64,000 bases of DNA from an uncultured Gammaproteobacteria bacterium (GTDB lineage: Bacteria; Pseudomonadota; Gammaproteobacteria; PS1; Pseudothioglobaceae): the NCBI GenBank assembly GCA_913057955.1, contig CAJXOB010000002.1, forward strand, positions 1 through 64,000, read 5' to 3'. Shown piece after piece: positions 1 to 8,076 of this stretch. Each line of letters opens with the position of its first letter. Position 1 is the stretch's first letter. Under the pieces are notes generated by a model. The model had not been told where the DNA came from. It saw only the letters and a list, made by a program, of their open reading frames with translations, and did no database searches. The position numbers and the translations under genes are program-made.

Positions 1-2
1 CT

Positions 3-146
3 AAAGAGGTTATTAATGGTTTAAAGGACGCTATCCATAAGTTATTTGCTTCAGAGCAGTTGATTCTTGGTCCTGCTGAAAAGAAAGATTTCAATTTTGA
101 TAGCTTTAAAAGTGCATGGGAAGATTTTGAAAAATCAAGGACTTAA
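3..146 (+). CDS. C-terminal fragment of an unidentified protein (5' end outside window)
   Basis: An open frame enters from the left edge and stops with TAA at 144-146, giving about 47 residues ending in WEDFEKSRT. The fragment is charged, has no membrane segment, and contains no motif I recognise. It lies about 170 bases upstream of a solute-binding protein gene on the same strand. It does not resemble the end of an ABC ATPase (no TOBE-like pattern), so it is not obviously the missing ATPase of the transporter downstream. Confidence 0.5.
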   Translation, partial: KEVINGLKDAIHKLFASEQLILGPAEKKDFNFDSFKSAWEDFEKSRT

Positions 147-220
147 GCTTATTTTATATATGTAAGGATTTATTATTGAATACGATTCTAAAAAGTACTT
201 TAGGCGTTAAAAGTCTGTGT

Positions 221-226
221 TATAAT
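221..226 (+). promoter_or_regulatory. possible -10 box upstream of the binding-protein gene
   Basis: A perfect TATAAT lies 89 bases upstream of the ATG at 315. The -35 region around 198-203 is poor (CTTTAG). A transcript from here would carry a leader of about 80 nt that includes the hairpin at 244-264. In a genome this AT-rich, TATAAT occurs often by chance. Confidence 0.35.
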
Positions 227-243
227 ATTTTGCAATCGTATGC

Positions 244-264
244 AAAACAATAAAGCATTGTTTT
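244..264 (+). promoter_or_regulatory. leader hairpin upstream of the binding-protein gene
   Basis: AAAACAAT (244-251) and ATTGTTTT (257-264) form a perfect 8-bp inverted repeat with loop AAAGC, followed by two more T. It could be a weak terminator for the upstream gene or a leader structure. The stem is almost all A-T, so stability is low. Confidence 0.3.
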
Positions 265-314
265 TTATGATGAACTATTAAGATTATTAATTAAGAATAA
301 ATAAGGAGAGTAAT

Positions 315-1523
315 ATGTTTTTAAGAAAAATAGCTACAGCTGTAGCAATTACAACACTAAGCACAGGCGCATGGGCCGCATGTTCTTTTGATAACGATAC
401 TGAGCTCAAATCACTTTCAAATTCTTTTGATGCTATGAAAGCAGTCACAGATGCTATGGCAGAATGTGGCAATGTTACTTCAACATTAGACGTTGATTTT
501 AAAGATAAGATGCCTGATGCATTTGCAGCAAACCCATCTCTTTATCAAATTGGTGGTGTATCTCAAGGCACAATGGTCCCTCTTTTAAATGCTGGCACAA
601 TCCGTCCGTTGGACGACCTTGTAGCTAAGTATGGAAGTCACCTAAAGCCTAGTCAGTTAATTAAAGTTAATGGAAAAATTATGGCGATTGCTATGCAGGT
701 GAATAACCAGCATCTAATGTATCGTGCAGATATCTTTGCAGATCTTGGTATTGCGGTTCCAACAACGTATGCTGAAATGGTGGCAGCTGCTAAAAAAATG
801 CAAAGCTACAACTTAGTTGATTATCCAATTGGTGGAACTTATAAGGCTGGCTGGAATCTTGGTGAAGAGTTTATTAATACTTACTTAGGTAATGGTGGTG
901 AGTTCTTTGGAGAAGGAAATACTCCTTCTATCAATAATGCAGCTGGTCTAGCGACTCTAAACACTATGAAAAGTCTAACTCCATATATGGATCCTGAATA
1001 CCTTGTTTCTGACTCAACTTATGTACAGCAACAATTCCAACAAGGAAAAATTGCAATGGCAAACCTATGGGCTACGCGCGCAGGTGCCATGGACAATGCT
1101 GAAGAGTCTCAGGTTGTAGGTAAAGTTGTAATGGCTTCTGCTCCAATGGGTTCAGTCCGAGCGGCCTCTACTAACTGGTGGGATGGTATCGTTTTCGCAA
1201 CAAACATGACAGATGCTCAAGCAGATGCGGCTTTCAGAGTTGCTATGGAAGGAATTGATACTGAAATGGTACAAGCTAATAATGACGCCGCTGTTTGGTT
1301 AATTGATGGCTTTGTTGCTGGTTCTGCAGCAGCAGGCGCTATTGCTACTGCTGATAATGGTGCAGCTCCTTACCCTTCAAGTTCTCCTGGTATGGGCGCA
1401 ATGCATACAGCATTAGGTAATGGCCTTGCAGCTTTCCTAAATGGAGAGAAAGATGGGGCAACAGCTCTTGCTGATATTGAAGCAGCTTATACAATTACAG
1501 CTACAGAAAGTGGCTTAATGTAA
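315..1523 (+). CDS. ABC transporter solute-binding protein (family 1, sugar/polyol type)
   Basis: 402-residue periplasmic binding protein that should capture a carbohydrate-like solute and deliver it to the permeases encoded just downstream. The N-terminus is a clear Sec signal peptide: basic MFLRK, a hydrophobic stretch, then cleavage near AWA-A at residues 20-22. Length and the WWDGIVFA-type segment around residue 290 fit the MalE/UgpB-like extracellular solute-binding family 1. The start is preceded by AAGGAG. A strong terminator hairpin follows the stop codon, as is common where the binding protein is made in excess over the permeases. The permeases resemble the alpha-glucoside AglF/AglG pair, which suggests a sugar or sugar derivative, but the substrate cannot be read from sequence. 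Confidence 0.85.
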   Translation: MFLRKIATAVAITTLSTGAWAACSFDNDTELKSLSNSFDAMKAVTDAMAECGNVTSTLDVDFKDKMPDAFAANPSLYQIGGVSQGTMVPLLNAGTIRPLDDLVAKYGSHLKPSQLIKVNGKIMAIAMQVNNQHLMYRADIFADLGIAVPTTYAEMVAAAKKMQSYNLVDYPIGGTYKAGWNLGEEFINTYLGNGGEFFGEGNTPSINNAAGLATLNTMKSLTPYMDPEYLVSDSTYVQQQFQQGKIAMANLWATRAGAMDNAEESQVVGKVVMASAPMGSVRAASTNWWDGIVFATNMTDAQADAAFRVAMEGIDTEMVQANNDAAVWLIDGFVAGSAAAGAIATADNGAAPYPSSSPGMGAMHTALGNGLAAFLNGEKDGATALADIEAAYTITATESGLM

Positions 1524-1540
1524 TAACTAAGTGTCTCCGA

Positions 1541-1571
1541 GAGGGCCCTCATATGAGGGCCTTCTTTTTTT
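1541..1571 (+). terminator. Rho-independent terminator/attenuator between binding protein and permeases
   Basis: A perfect GC-rich palindrome, GGCCCTCATATGAGGGCC (1544-1561), extends to a 24-base stem region at 1541-1564 with one G-T pair and is followed by TTCTTTTTTT. It lies 18 bases after the binding-protein stop codon and 40 bases before the permease start. Partial read-through would give high binding protein and low permease. Confidence 0.85.
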
Positions 1572-1612
1572 CACTATGTCTTTAACTTTATTATTGATAT
1601 AATTTTCCTAGT

Positions 1613-2638
1613 ATGAATCAAAAGACTTTCTTTGCATTTATTGGGCCATCTGTTTTAATGATGGTTTTATTTATTGCTTTGCCATTAGCAACTGTTTTAA
1701 AGCAGAGTTTTTATCAAACCCAGTCAGTATATGAAACCCTAGAAGTTGAAACTTGTAGTCCAACTTTTACTGGACAAGTTTGTGTCAAAGAAATTAAAAC
1801 AATCCCCATAATAGGCGATAACGGTAAAGTAATAACTCAAACTAATTATGTAGGACTCTCGAACTATCAAAATGTTCTTGAGCTTCCTCGAGTAATTGCT
1901 GCATTTGCTAATAATAGTTGGCACGAATTTATGTTGATTGATTTCTGGAAAGCATTAAGATTCACACTTTCGTTTACTTTGATAACCTTACCATTAGTTC
2001 TTTTTTTCGGCCTCTTAATTGCTCTTTGTATAAATAATGTGGCTAAATCTATTAGAGGGCCGGTGATATTTGTATCACTTCTTCCAATGATTATTACTCC
2101 AGTGATTGGAGCTTTGGCTATTCGGTGGTTATTTATAGGTGATGGAGTTTTGACTTCATTCCTAGAGTGGTGGTTAGCAAAAGATATTGCTATGTTTGCA
2201 CAAGCTTGGACGATAGAATTTATGATGACGTTTTATCGTGTTTGGCATGTTGCACCTTTTGCAGCTATTGTGTTTTATGCGGGTCTTCAAACTGTAAACC
2301 AAGATACTATTGAAAGTGCTATTATCGATGGAGCAAGCCGTTGGCAAAAATTACGTTTTGTAATATTGCCCCACCTAATGCCTTTAATAGTTTTTGTAAC
2401 ATTGATTCATCTGATGGATGCCTATCGAGTGTTCGAAGAGGTAGTTGGTTTCTCATCACAAGCACATGTTATATCTCTTCAATGGTTAACCTATGATTTT
2501 CTAACTGCTGATCTAATGGGAAATCGTTCAATAGGAAGGGCTTCAGCTAGTTCGATGTTGACAATGATTGGAATTACGCTTTTATTAATCCCAGTTCTAC
2601 GAGGTGTATGGAATGACTATAAGGGTAAGCGACTATGA
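1613..2638 (+). CDS. ABC sugar-type permease, MalF/AglF-like
   Basis: 341-residue inner-membrane permease. A first membrane span sits at about residues 8-28, a periplasmic loop of roughly 90 residues follows (it contains two cysteine pairs), then five further hydrophobic segments. The cytoplasmic EAA-type loop that contacts the ATPase is visible as ESAIIDGASRWQKLRFVILP near residues 239-258. It is translationally coupled to the next gene by an ATGA overlap. No good Shine-Dalgarno precedes the ATG, but this start gives the expected N-terminal cytoplasmic tail and first helix. Confidence 0.85.
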   Translation: MNQKTFFAFIGPSVLMMVLFIALPLATVLKQSFYQTQSVYETLEVETCSPTFTGQVCVKEIKTIPIIGDNGKVITQTNYVGLSNYQNVLELPRVIAAFANNSWHEFMLIDFWKALRFTLSFTLITLPLVLFFGLLIALCINNVAKSIRGPVIFVSLLPMIITPVIGALAIRWLFIGDGVLTSFLEWWLAKDIAMFAQAWTIEFMMTFYRVWHVAPFAAIVFYAGLQTVNQDTIESAIIDGASRWQKLRFVILPHLMPLIVFVTLIHLMDAYRVFEEVVGFSSQAHVISLQWLTYDFLTADLMGNRSIGRASASSMLTMIGITLLLIPVLRGVWNDYKGKRL

Positions 2639-3792
2639 AGGATATAAATTTAATAAAACAACCTCTTACACTTCGTTTTAGTTCATATTTTTTTCTAATA
2701 TTTTGGTGTATTGTGGCGGCTTTCCCAATTTTTTGGATCAGTGTTATAAGTGTAAAACTTCCTCTTGATGCATTTAACTCCAACGCATTAAATGTAATTT
2801 TTGGACCAGCAACTTTATCTCAAGGTAAGGGGCTTTCATTTATTGACATAACAGTTGGGCTTGCAATAATTCTTTTTACTGCAAAACTTACAACAGGCTG
2901 GTTAGGAAGAAAGGTAAATCAATATTCTCCAAACGGCTACTTAGGGTTTGGGTGGATTATTGGCTCTATGACATTTGGTATCTCATTTATTGTAGTTTTT
3001 TTTGCTATTATGCCTTCTATCCTTTCTGTCTTAAATGAATATACTGGTGTATTAGGCAATAACATAATAGGGTTTTCTACAGAGCATTACTCAACTGTAT
3101 GGTTTGAAAGAGACTTTATAAATAATTTCAAAAATTCTCTCTTGGTAACAACTGGTGTAGTTACTATTTCACTTACTTTTGGCACTTTGGCTGGATATGG
3201 ACTTGCTCGGTCTGGCTCAAATCTAGCATTTTGGATTCTCATTATCGCCTTAGTTTTTCGCGCCCTACCTCACTCAGTTTTAGTTACTGGCTATCTTCCA
3301 TTTTTTATAAATTCTGCTGAAATACTTAGACCGATATTTGGTGATGCTGCACCAACACTTTATGGGATGCCTTGGGCAACAGTGGCTGTTCTGGTTGCAA
3401 TTAATCAACCTTTTACAATATGGATGTTGCGTTCATTCTTCCAAAGCATTCCTGCAGAGCTTGATGAAGCTGCTAGAGTTGATGGTTGTAGTCATTTTCA
3501 AGCATTTAGACGAGTCATTATGCCGGTAATGTGGCCTGGCGTTATTACCACAGGACTTTTTAGTTTTCTTTTGGCCTATAATGACTTTTTAGTGACTTCA
3601 ATGCTTCTAGAGGCTCAAAATACAACTATGGTTCCAGCTATTGCAAGTATGTTTAATATGGAAACTACTACAACTGACCAGGTAGTAGCAGTTGCAGCAG
3701 CGGTATCCATAATTGCTCCATTATTCTTTTTGGTTATGTTTTTTCAGAGGCAGATAGTAAGTGGTTTAACTGCTGGAGCGGTTAAGGGGTAG
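2635..3792 (+). CDS. ABC sugar-type permease, MalG/AglG-like, with an enlarged N-terminal half
   Basis: 385-residue inner-membrane permease partnering the upstream MalF-like protein. The C-terminal half is canonical, with the EAA loop ELDEAARVDGCSHFQAFRR near residues 273-291 and the ending RQIVSGLTAGAVKG seen in AglG-type permeases. MalG proteins usually have 280-300 residues; this one has about 90 extra near the N-terminus, including two added hydrophobic segments (about 72-92 and 106-130). The AglG subgroup is similarly long, so the insert is probably ancestral. Its ATG overlaps the previous stop by 4 bases. No ATP-binding subunit is encoded in the window. Confidence 0.85.
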   Translation: MKDINLIKQPLTLRFSSYFFLIFWCIVAAFPIFWISVISVKLPLDAFNSNALNVIFGPATLSQGKGLSFIDITVGLAIILFTAKLTTGWLGRKVNQYSPNGYLGFGWIIGSMTFGISFIVVFFAIMPSILSVLNEYTGVLGNNIIGFSTEHYSTVWFERDFINNFKNSLLVTTGVVTISLTFGTLAGYGLARSGSNLAFWILIIALVFRALPHSVLVTGYLPFFINSAEILRPIFGDAAPTLYGMPWATVAVLVAINQPFTIWMLRSFFQSIPAELDEAARVDGCSHFQAFRRVIMPVMWPGVITTGLFSFLLAYNDFLVTSMLLEAQNTTMVPAIASMFNMETTTTDQVVAVAAAVSIIAPLFFLVMFFQRQIVSGLTAGAVKG

Positions 3793-3795
3793 TAG

Positions 3796-5400
3796 TTGAA
3801 AATATATGACTATGTTATTATTGGAGCTGGGGCAGCTGGCTGCGTTATAGCAAATAGACTTAGTGCTAATCCAAAGAACACTGTGTGCCTAATTGAAGCT
3901 GGTGGAAGTGAAAAGAGCCCATGGATTAAAATTCCCGCTGGTATTTTTGGAGTTTATGGGAATAAAAAATTTGATTATGCATATGAAGGCTCTCCCCAAA
4001 AGAATCTTGAAAATCGAAGCATTACTGTCAATCGTGGAAAATGCCTTGGAGGATCCAGTTCAATAAATGGAATGGTTTATATTCGTGGTAATAAGAATGA
4101 CTATGATACTTGGGCTGCATTAGGATGCAAAGGATGGTCCTATGAAGAAGTCTTGCCAGTCTTCAAAAAACTCGAAAATAATAATGCGGGCGGCGATTTA
4201 AAATATCATGGGTTTGATGGTGAACTATCAGTAGTGGTACCTCAAGATGCTAATGCGTCAGGAAAAAGATTTATATCAGCAGGCGGTGAAATTGGATTAT
4301 TTCAAAATTCTGACTTTAATGCAGAGTCACAAATTGGTCTTGGAATTTACAATGTAACCCAAAGCAATGGAGCACGTGTGAGCTCCTATAATGCTTTTCT
4401 AGAGCCAGTACTTAACAGAACCAATCTTACAATCCTTACCCATACATCTGTTAGTTCACTTGATATAAAAGGTAAAAAAGTCATTGCAATTAATATTAAT
4501 ACTAATGGGATTGATAAAAAAATTCATTTTAATAAAGAAGTTATTATTTCTGCTGGTGCAATAGATTCACCACGGCTGCTTCTTGCATCAGGAATTGGAG
4601 ATAAGAAAGAGCTAGAGAGTATAGGAATTGAGTGCAAAAATAATCTGACTGGTGTTGGTAAAAATTTACAGGATCACCTTGACTGTATGGTTACAGTTAG
4701 ATCAGATAACAAGGAATCTATTGGTATCTCGTGGAAGTCTTTAATTCCTAATGTTTTAACTGCGCCTTTTAACTACTATTTCAATAAAATGGGTTGGTGG
4801 ACTACCAACTATGTTGAAGCAGGTGGCTTTGCAAAAACTAAAGAATCTGATGGTAAAAACCCTGATATTCAATTCCATTTCACTCCAATTTTTAGAAGTC
4901 ATCGTGGGAAAAAGTTTGAATTTGGACATGGATACTCGATCTTTACTTGTTTGTTAAAGCCTTTTAGTTCAGGGACTGTCAAATTATCAAAAGAGGGTAA
5001 AAGTGTTAAGATACTTATTGATCATAATTTCCTATCAGATAGGAGGGATGAAGCTACTATGATTGAAGCATTAAAAAATGCTAGAAAGCTTCTGTCATCC
5101 AAGGTATTTGACGATGTTCGAGGCAAAGAAATGGCTCCAGGAGAATCAATTCAGAGTGATGATGAAATCTTAAACTATATTCGCAAAACAGCACTAACTG
5201 TTTATCACCCTGTTGGTACATGCAAGATGGGCGTTGATGAAATGTCCGTTGTTGAGCCTCATAATTTAAAGGTGAAAGGAATGAGTAATTTACGTGTTAT
5301 TGATGCCTCAATTATGCCAACTATTACAAGTGGAAACACTTCAGCCCCAACTATGATGATCGCAGAAATTGGCGCAAAAATGATTTTAAATAAGGATTAA
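3796..5400 (+). CDS. GMC-family FAD oxidoreductase (choline dehydrogenase-like)
   Basis: 534-residue flavoprotein that should oxidise an alcohol to an aldehyde or ketone. The FAD dinucleotide motif GAGAAGCVIANRL is at residues 10-22, the first GMC signature GGSSSINGMVYIRG near 84-97, the second signature GAIDSPRLLLASGIG near 254-268, and the catalytic-His segment HPVGTCKMG near 471-479. The start is TTG at 3796, preceded by AAGGGG with 6-base spacing. It begins 3 bases after the permease stop, so it is probably in the same operon and may act on the imported solute. Choline, another hydroxylated amine or a sugar alcohol are all possible; the family does not settle it. Confidence 0.88.
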   Translation: MKIYDYVIIGAGAAGCVIANRLSANPKNTVCLIEAGGSEKSPWIKIPAGIFGVYGNKKFDYAYEGSPQKNLENRSITVNRGKCLGGSSSINGMVYIRGNKNDYDTWAALGCKGWSYEEVLPVFKKLENNNAGGDLKYHGFDGELSVVVPQDANASGKRFISAGGEIGLFQNSDFNAESQIGLGIYNVTQSNGARVSSYNAFLEPVLNRTNLTILTHTSVSSLDIKGKKVIAININTNGIDKKIHFNKEVIISAGAIDSPRLLLASGIGDKKELESIGIECKNNLTGVGKNLQDHLDCMVTVRSDNKESIGISWKSLIPNVLTAPFNYYFNKMGWWTTNYVEAGGFAKTKESDGKNPDIQFHFTPIFRSHRGKKFEFGHGYSIFTCLLKPFSSGTVKLSKEGKSVKILIDHNFLSDRRDEATMIEALKNARKLLSSKVFDDVRGKEMAPGESIQSDDEILNYIRKTALTVYHPVGTCKMGVDEMSVVEPHNLKVKGMSNLRVIDASIMPTITSGNTSAPTMMIAEIGAKMILNKD

Positions 5401-5402
5401 GC

Positions 5403-6413
5403 ATGAGTAATTATCAAAAAGAAAAAAAGATAATTTTGGATTACTATAAGGCATTAGATAATGCTCAAGGAATTGATATCACTAAGGTTTTAGAGGGCCA
5501 TATTTCAGAAAATTATATTTGGCGTGGGTACCACCCTTTTAACGAGCTTAAAGATCCTAAAGAAGTTTCAGAAATTTTTTGGCAGCCCTTCCGAAATTCA
5601 TTTAAAAGCATGCAAAGACGAATGGATATTTTCATGGCGGGAAAAAATGAAATAGATGGATTTGAATCTGTATGGGTAATTTCTATGGGCCATCTAATGG
5701 GTTTATTTGATAATGAGTGGCTTGGAATTGCTCCTTCAGGAAAAATGGCTTTTTTGCGTTATTGTGAATTTAATAAGGTTGAAAATGGAAAGATAACCGA
5801 AACTGCAATGTTTTTTGATATTCCACATGTCATGATGCAGGTTGGGTTAAATCCTTTTCCTCCTCAAACAGCTGCACATTTAGTTCAGCCAGGGCCAATG
5901 TCCCACGAGGGCTTAATGTTTGAAAAGCAGGATACTGCTGAAGGTGAAAAAACTTTAGCTACTATTGATTTTATGGTTAACGATATTAGGACCTGGAAAG
6001 AACAACAAGAACTGCCTCTTGTTGATGAGCTTAGAAGAAGCTGGAATGAAGATATGATTTGGTGGGGACCGGCTGGTATTGGTTCAACATACACAATTGA
6101 AAGGTACGCTGAGCAACACTCGGGGCCATTCAGAGCAGGCTTTAAAGACCGTACATTTAATGGCCATATTTGCAGAATTGGAGAAGGTAATTTTGGTGGT
6201 TTTTTTGGGTGGCCCAACCTAACACTTACTCCTGTAGGTGGTTTTATGGGTATGCCTGCATCGGAAAAACCAGGTGATATGAGAATAATAGATATGTATC
6301 GCCGCGAAGGTGATAAACTCTCAGAAAACTGGATATTTATTGATCTTTTGCATTTTTGGAGGCAACAAGGCGTTGATATTTTAGATCGTATCAAAAAAAC
6401 TCCAAGAACCTAA
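5403..6413 (+). CDS. tandem SnoaL/NTF2-like protein, function unknown
   Basis: 336-residue soluble protein with two SnoaL-like (NTF2 fold) halves. Half one is about residues 1-150, with LDYYKAL at the start and WLGIAPSGKMAFLRYCEF before an EFNKVENGKITE turn. Half two is about 190-330, with WNEDMIWWGPAGIG and a terminal GDKLSENWIFIDLLHFWRQQ. No signal peptide. It begins 2 bases after the GMC gene. SnoaL-like proteins act as small cyclases, isomerases or hydrolases on varied substrates, so the reaction is unknown here. Its position between a GMC oxidase and an MttB-family methyltransferase suggests a role in the same catabolic route. Confidence 0.75.
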   Translation: MSNYQKEKKIILDYYKALDNAQGIDITKVLEGHISENYIWRGYHPFNELKDPKEVSEIFWQPFRNSFKSMQRRMDIFMAGKNEIDGFESVWVISMGHLMGLFDNEWLGIAPSGKMAFLRYCEFNKVENGKITETAMFFDIPHVMMQVGLNPFPPQTAAHLVQPGPMSHEGLMFEKQDTAEGEKTLATIDFMVNDIRTWKEQQELPLVDELRRSWNEDMIWWGPAGIGSTYTIERYAEQHSGPFRAGFKDRTFNGHICRIGEGNFGGFFGWPNLTLTPVGGFMGMPASEKPGDMRIIDMYRREGDKLSENWIFIDLLHFWRQQGVDILDRIKKTPRT

Positions 6414-6423
6414 AAAACTTATC

Positions 6424-6455
6424 AGTGAGCTGAATATACCTCACTATTTTTAATT
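6424..6455 (+). terminator. possible terminator after the SnoaL-like gene
   Basis: AGTGAG (6424-6429) pairs with CTCACT (6440-6445) across a 10-base loop, followed by ATTTTTAATTAATTTTTTT. The stem is short, but the T-rich tail and the position 11 bases after the stop codon fit a weak intrinsic terminator closing the first operon. Confidence 0.45.
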
Positions 6456-6494
6456 AATTTTTTTCACTTGAGTTCAATTCATTTTTGAATTAAC

Positions 6495-6526
6495 ATCAAT
6501 TCTATAACGATTTAAATAGAATTGAT
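6495..6526 (+). promoter_or_regulatory. 11-bp inverted repeat abutting the MttB gene start (candidate operator or RNA hairpin)
   Basis: ATCAATTCTAT (6495-6505) is the exact reverse complement of ATAGAATTGAT (6516-6526), with a 10-base spacer. It ends two bases before the ATG at 6529. A second, weaker inverted repeat (GTTCAATTC...GAATTAAC, 6472-6494) is immediately upstream. The 5' part TCAATTCTATAACGATT (6496-6512) matches a block in the gcvT operator candidate at 27151-27167 with two differences. It could be a regulator site or a stem-loop limiting translation, since no separate Shine-Dalgarno is visible. Confidence 0.5.
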
Positions 6527-6528
6527 TA

Positions 6529-8049
6529 ATGAGACGAGGAAGAGCTAAGGTTACTAGAGAAGTTACAAACTTTACACAGGCCCCTTATAGACAAAAAAAG
6601 AATCCTTTTCAGCCGATGAATATTTTTTCAGAGGATGAGATTGAATCAATCCATGACGCCTCTTTAAAAGTTTTATGTGATACAGGAATGGACATCCAAT
6701 CTCCTCGCGCAGTGGAGGTCTTAAGAAAAGCTGGAGCATCAATCGACAGTGACGGCAAGCGTGTTAGGTTTGAGCCTGGCTTCATAATGGAAAAAATAGC
6801 CACCACCCCAAGTGAATTTACTCTACATGGTAGGTATAAAGAAAGGCACGTTCATGTTGGCGGTAGATCTGTTATAAATACAATGGTTTCAAGTGCGCCC
6901 AATGTTTCTGATCTAGAAAGAGGTAGAATTCTGGGTAACTTTGAAGACTATACAAACTTAATCAAACTAGGTGAAATGCTAAATACGGTTCATGCATTTG
7001 GCGGCTATCCGGTTGAGCCTTGCGATTTAGATGTGAGTGTGCGCCATTTACAGGCTGTCTCTGCAGCTGTTCGCCTGACAACAAAGCCCCTTTTTGGATA
7101 CGCGATTGGCAGTGAAAGAATGCTCGATGCAATTGAAATTATTCGAATTGGTAGAGGGATTGATAAAGAAACTCTCTTAAAGGAGCCCTCAATTACTACA
7201 GTCGTAAATGCAAACTCTCCACTGGTCTATGACAAGGCACTTTTGGAAGGTGCGATCGAAATGGCTGAACATAACCAGCCGGTGATCTATACGCCCTTTA
7301 CCTTGGCCGGTGCTATGGCTCCCATTACAGTTGCTGGAGCGTTAGTCCAACAAAATGCTGAAGCCCTTGCAGGGCTTGCGTTTCATCAGTGTGTTAATTC
7401 TGGAGCGCCAGCTATGTATGGTAGCTTTACTTCTAATGTAGACATGAAGTCAGGCTCTCCAGCCTTTGGAACGCCAGAATATACACAGGCCACAATTGCG
7501 AGCGGTCAATTAGCTCGAAAATATAATATCCCTCTGAGGGCCTCTAATGCTAATGCCTCTAATGCTCCTGATGAGCAATCAGTTTATGAATCACAAATGT
7601 CCCTTTGGGCTTGCTTGCTGGGCCAAGTAAATTTTATTTTGCATGGGCATGGGTGGATAGAAGGAGGTCTTTGTGCATCTTATGAGAAAGTTATTTTAGA
7701 TGCTGAGATGAACCAAATGATGGAAGCCTTTCTCCAGCCAGCACAGGTCAATAAAGACACTCTTGGTGTTGAAGCAATCGCCGAGGTTGGTCCTGCAAGT
7801 CATTTTTTTGCTGCGAAACAAACTATGGAGCGTTACGAAACTGAGCACTATAATCCGTTGCTTTCAGACTGGAGAAATTTTGAATCTTGGAGGGATGCAG
7901 GCTCAGAAACTGCAACTCAACGAGCAAATAAAATATGGAAGCAGCTCCTAGAAGAGTTTGAAGAACCGAAGCTAATGCCAGAAGTGGAAGAAGAGCTTTC
8001 AGCTTTTGTTGACAAAAGGGTTTCAGAGGGTGGAGCCGCTCCTTTATAA
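6529..8049 (+). CDS. MttB-family (non-pyrrolysine) methyltransferase
   Basis: 506-residue member of the trimethylamine methyltransferase superfamily (COG5598). Canonical MttB carries pyrrolysine at an in-frame UAG; this gene is open throughout and ends in TAA, so it belongs to the non-Pyl branch, whose known members demethylate quaternary amines such as glycine betaine, proline betaine or carnitine, passing the methyl group to a corrinoid protein. Family features seen are SEDEIESIHDASLKVL near residues 33-48 and the glycine-rich C-terminal barrel segments ending LHGHGWIEGGLCASYEK near 373-389. The next gene is a dimethylglycine dehydrogenase-like protein. No corrinoid protein or methyl-THF transferase is adjacent. 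The substrate is not determined. Confidence 0.85.
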   Translation: MRRGRAKVTREVTNFTQAPYRQKKNPFQPMNIFSEDEIESIHDASLKVLCDTGMDIQSPRAVEVLRKAGASIDSDGKRVRFEPGFIMEKIATTPSEFTLHGRYKERHVHVGGRSVINTMVSSAPNVSDLERGRILGNFEDYTNLIKLGEMLNTVHAFGGYPVEPCDLDVSVRHLQAVSAAVRLTTKPLFGYAIGSERMLDAIEIIRIGRGIDKETLLKEPSITTVVNANSPLVYDKALLEGAIEMAEHNQPVIYTPFTLAGAMAPITVAGALVQQNAEALAGLAFHQCVNSGAPAMYGSFTSNVDMKSGSPAFGTPEYTQATIASGQLARKYNIPLRASNANASNAPDEQSVYESQMSLWACLLGQVNFILHGHGWIEGGLCASYEKVILDAEMNQMMEAFLQPAQVNKDTLGVEAIAEVGPASHFFAAKQTMERYETEHYNPLLSDWRNFESWRDAGSETATQRANKIWKQLLEEFEEPKLMPEVEEELSAFVDKRVSEGGAAPL

Positions 8050-8076
8050 GGGCACTTTTTTATTAAGGGATTCGTT

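Noticed and set aside
5885..6394. 169-residue open frame on the minus strand
   Set aside because: Lies wholly inside the SnoaL-like gene in antisense, is proline/serine-rich with no family pattern and no ribosome site. It is a shadow of the plus-strand gene.
6529..8049. pyrrolysine-type trimethylamine methyltransferase
   Set aside because: The frame is open from start to TAA with no in-frame UAG, so no pyrrolysine codon exists. The same holds for 17964-19505.
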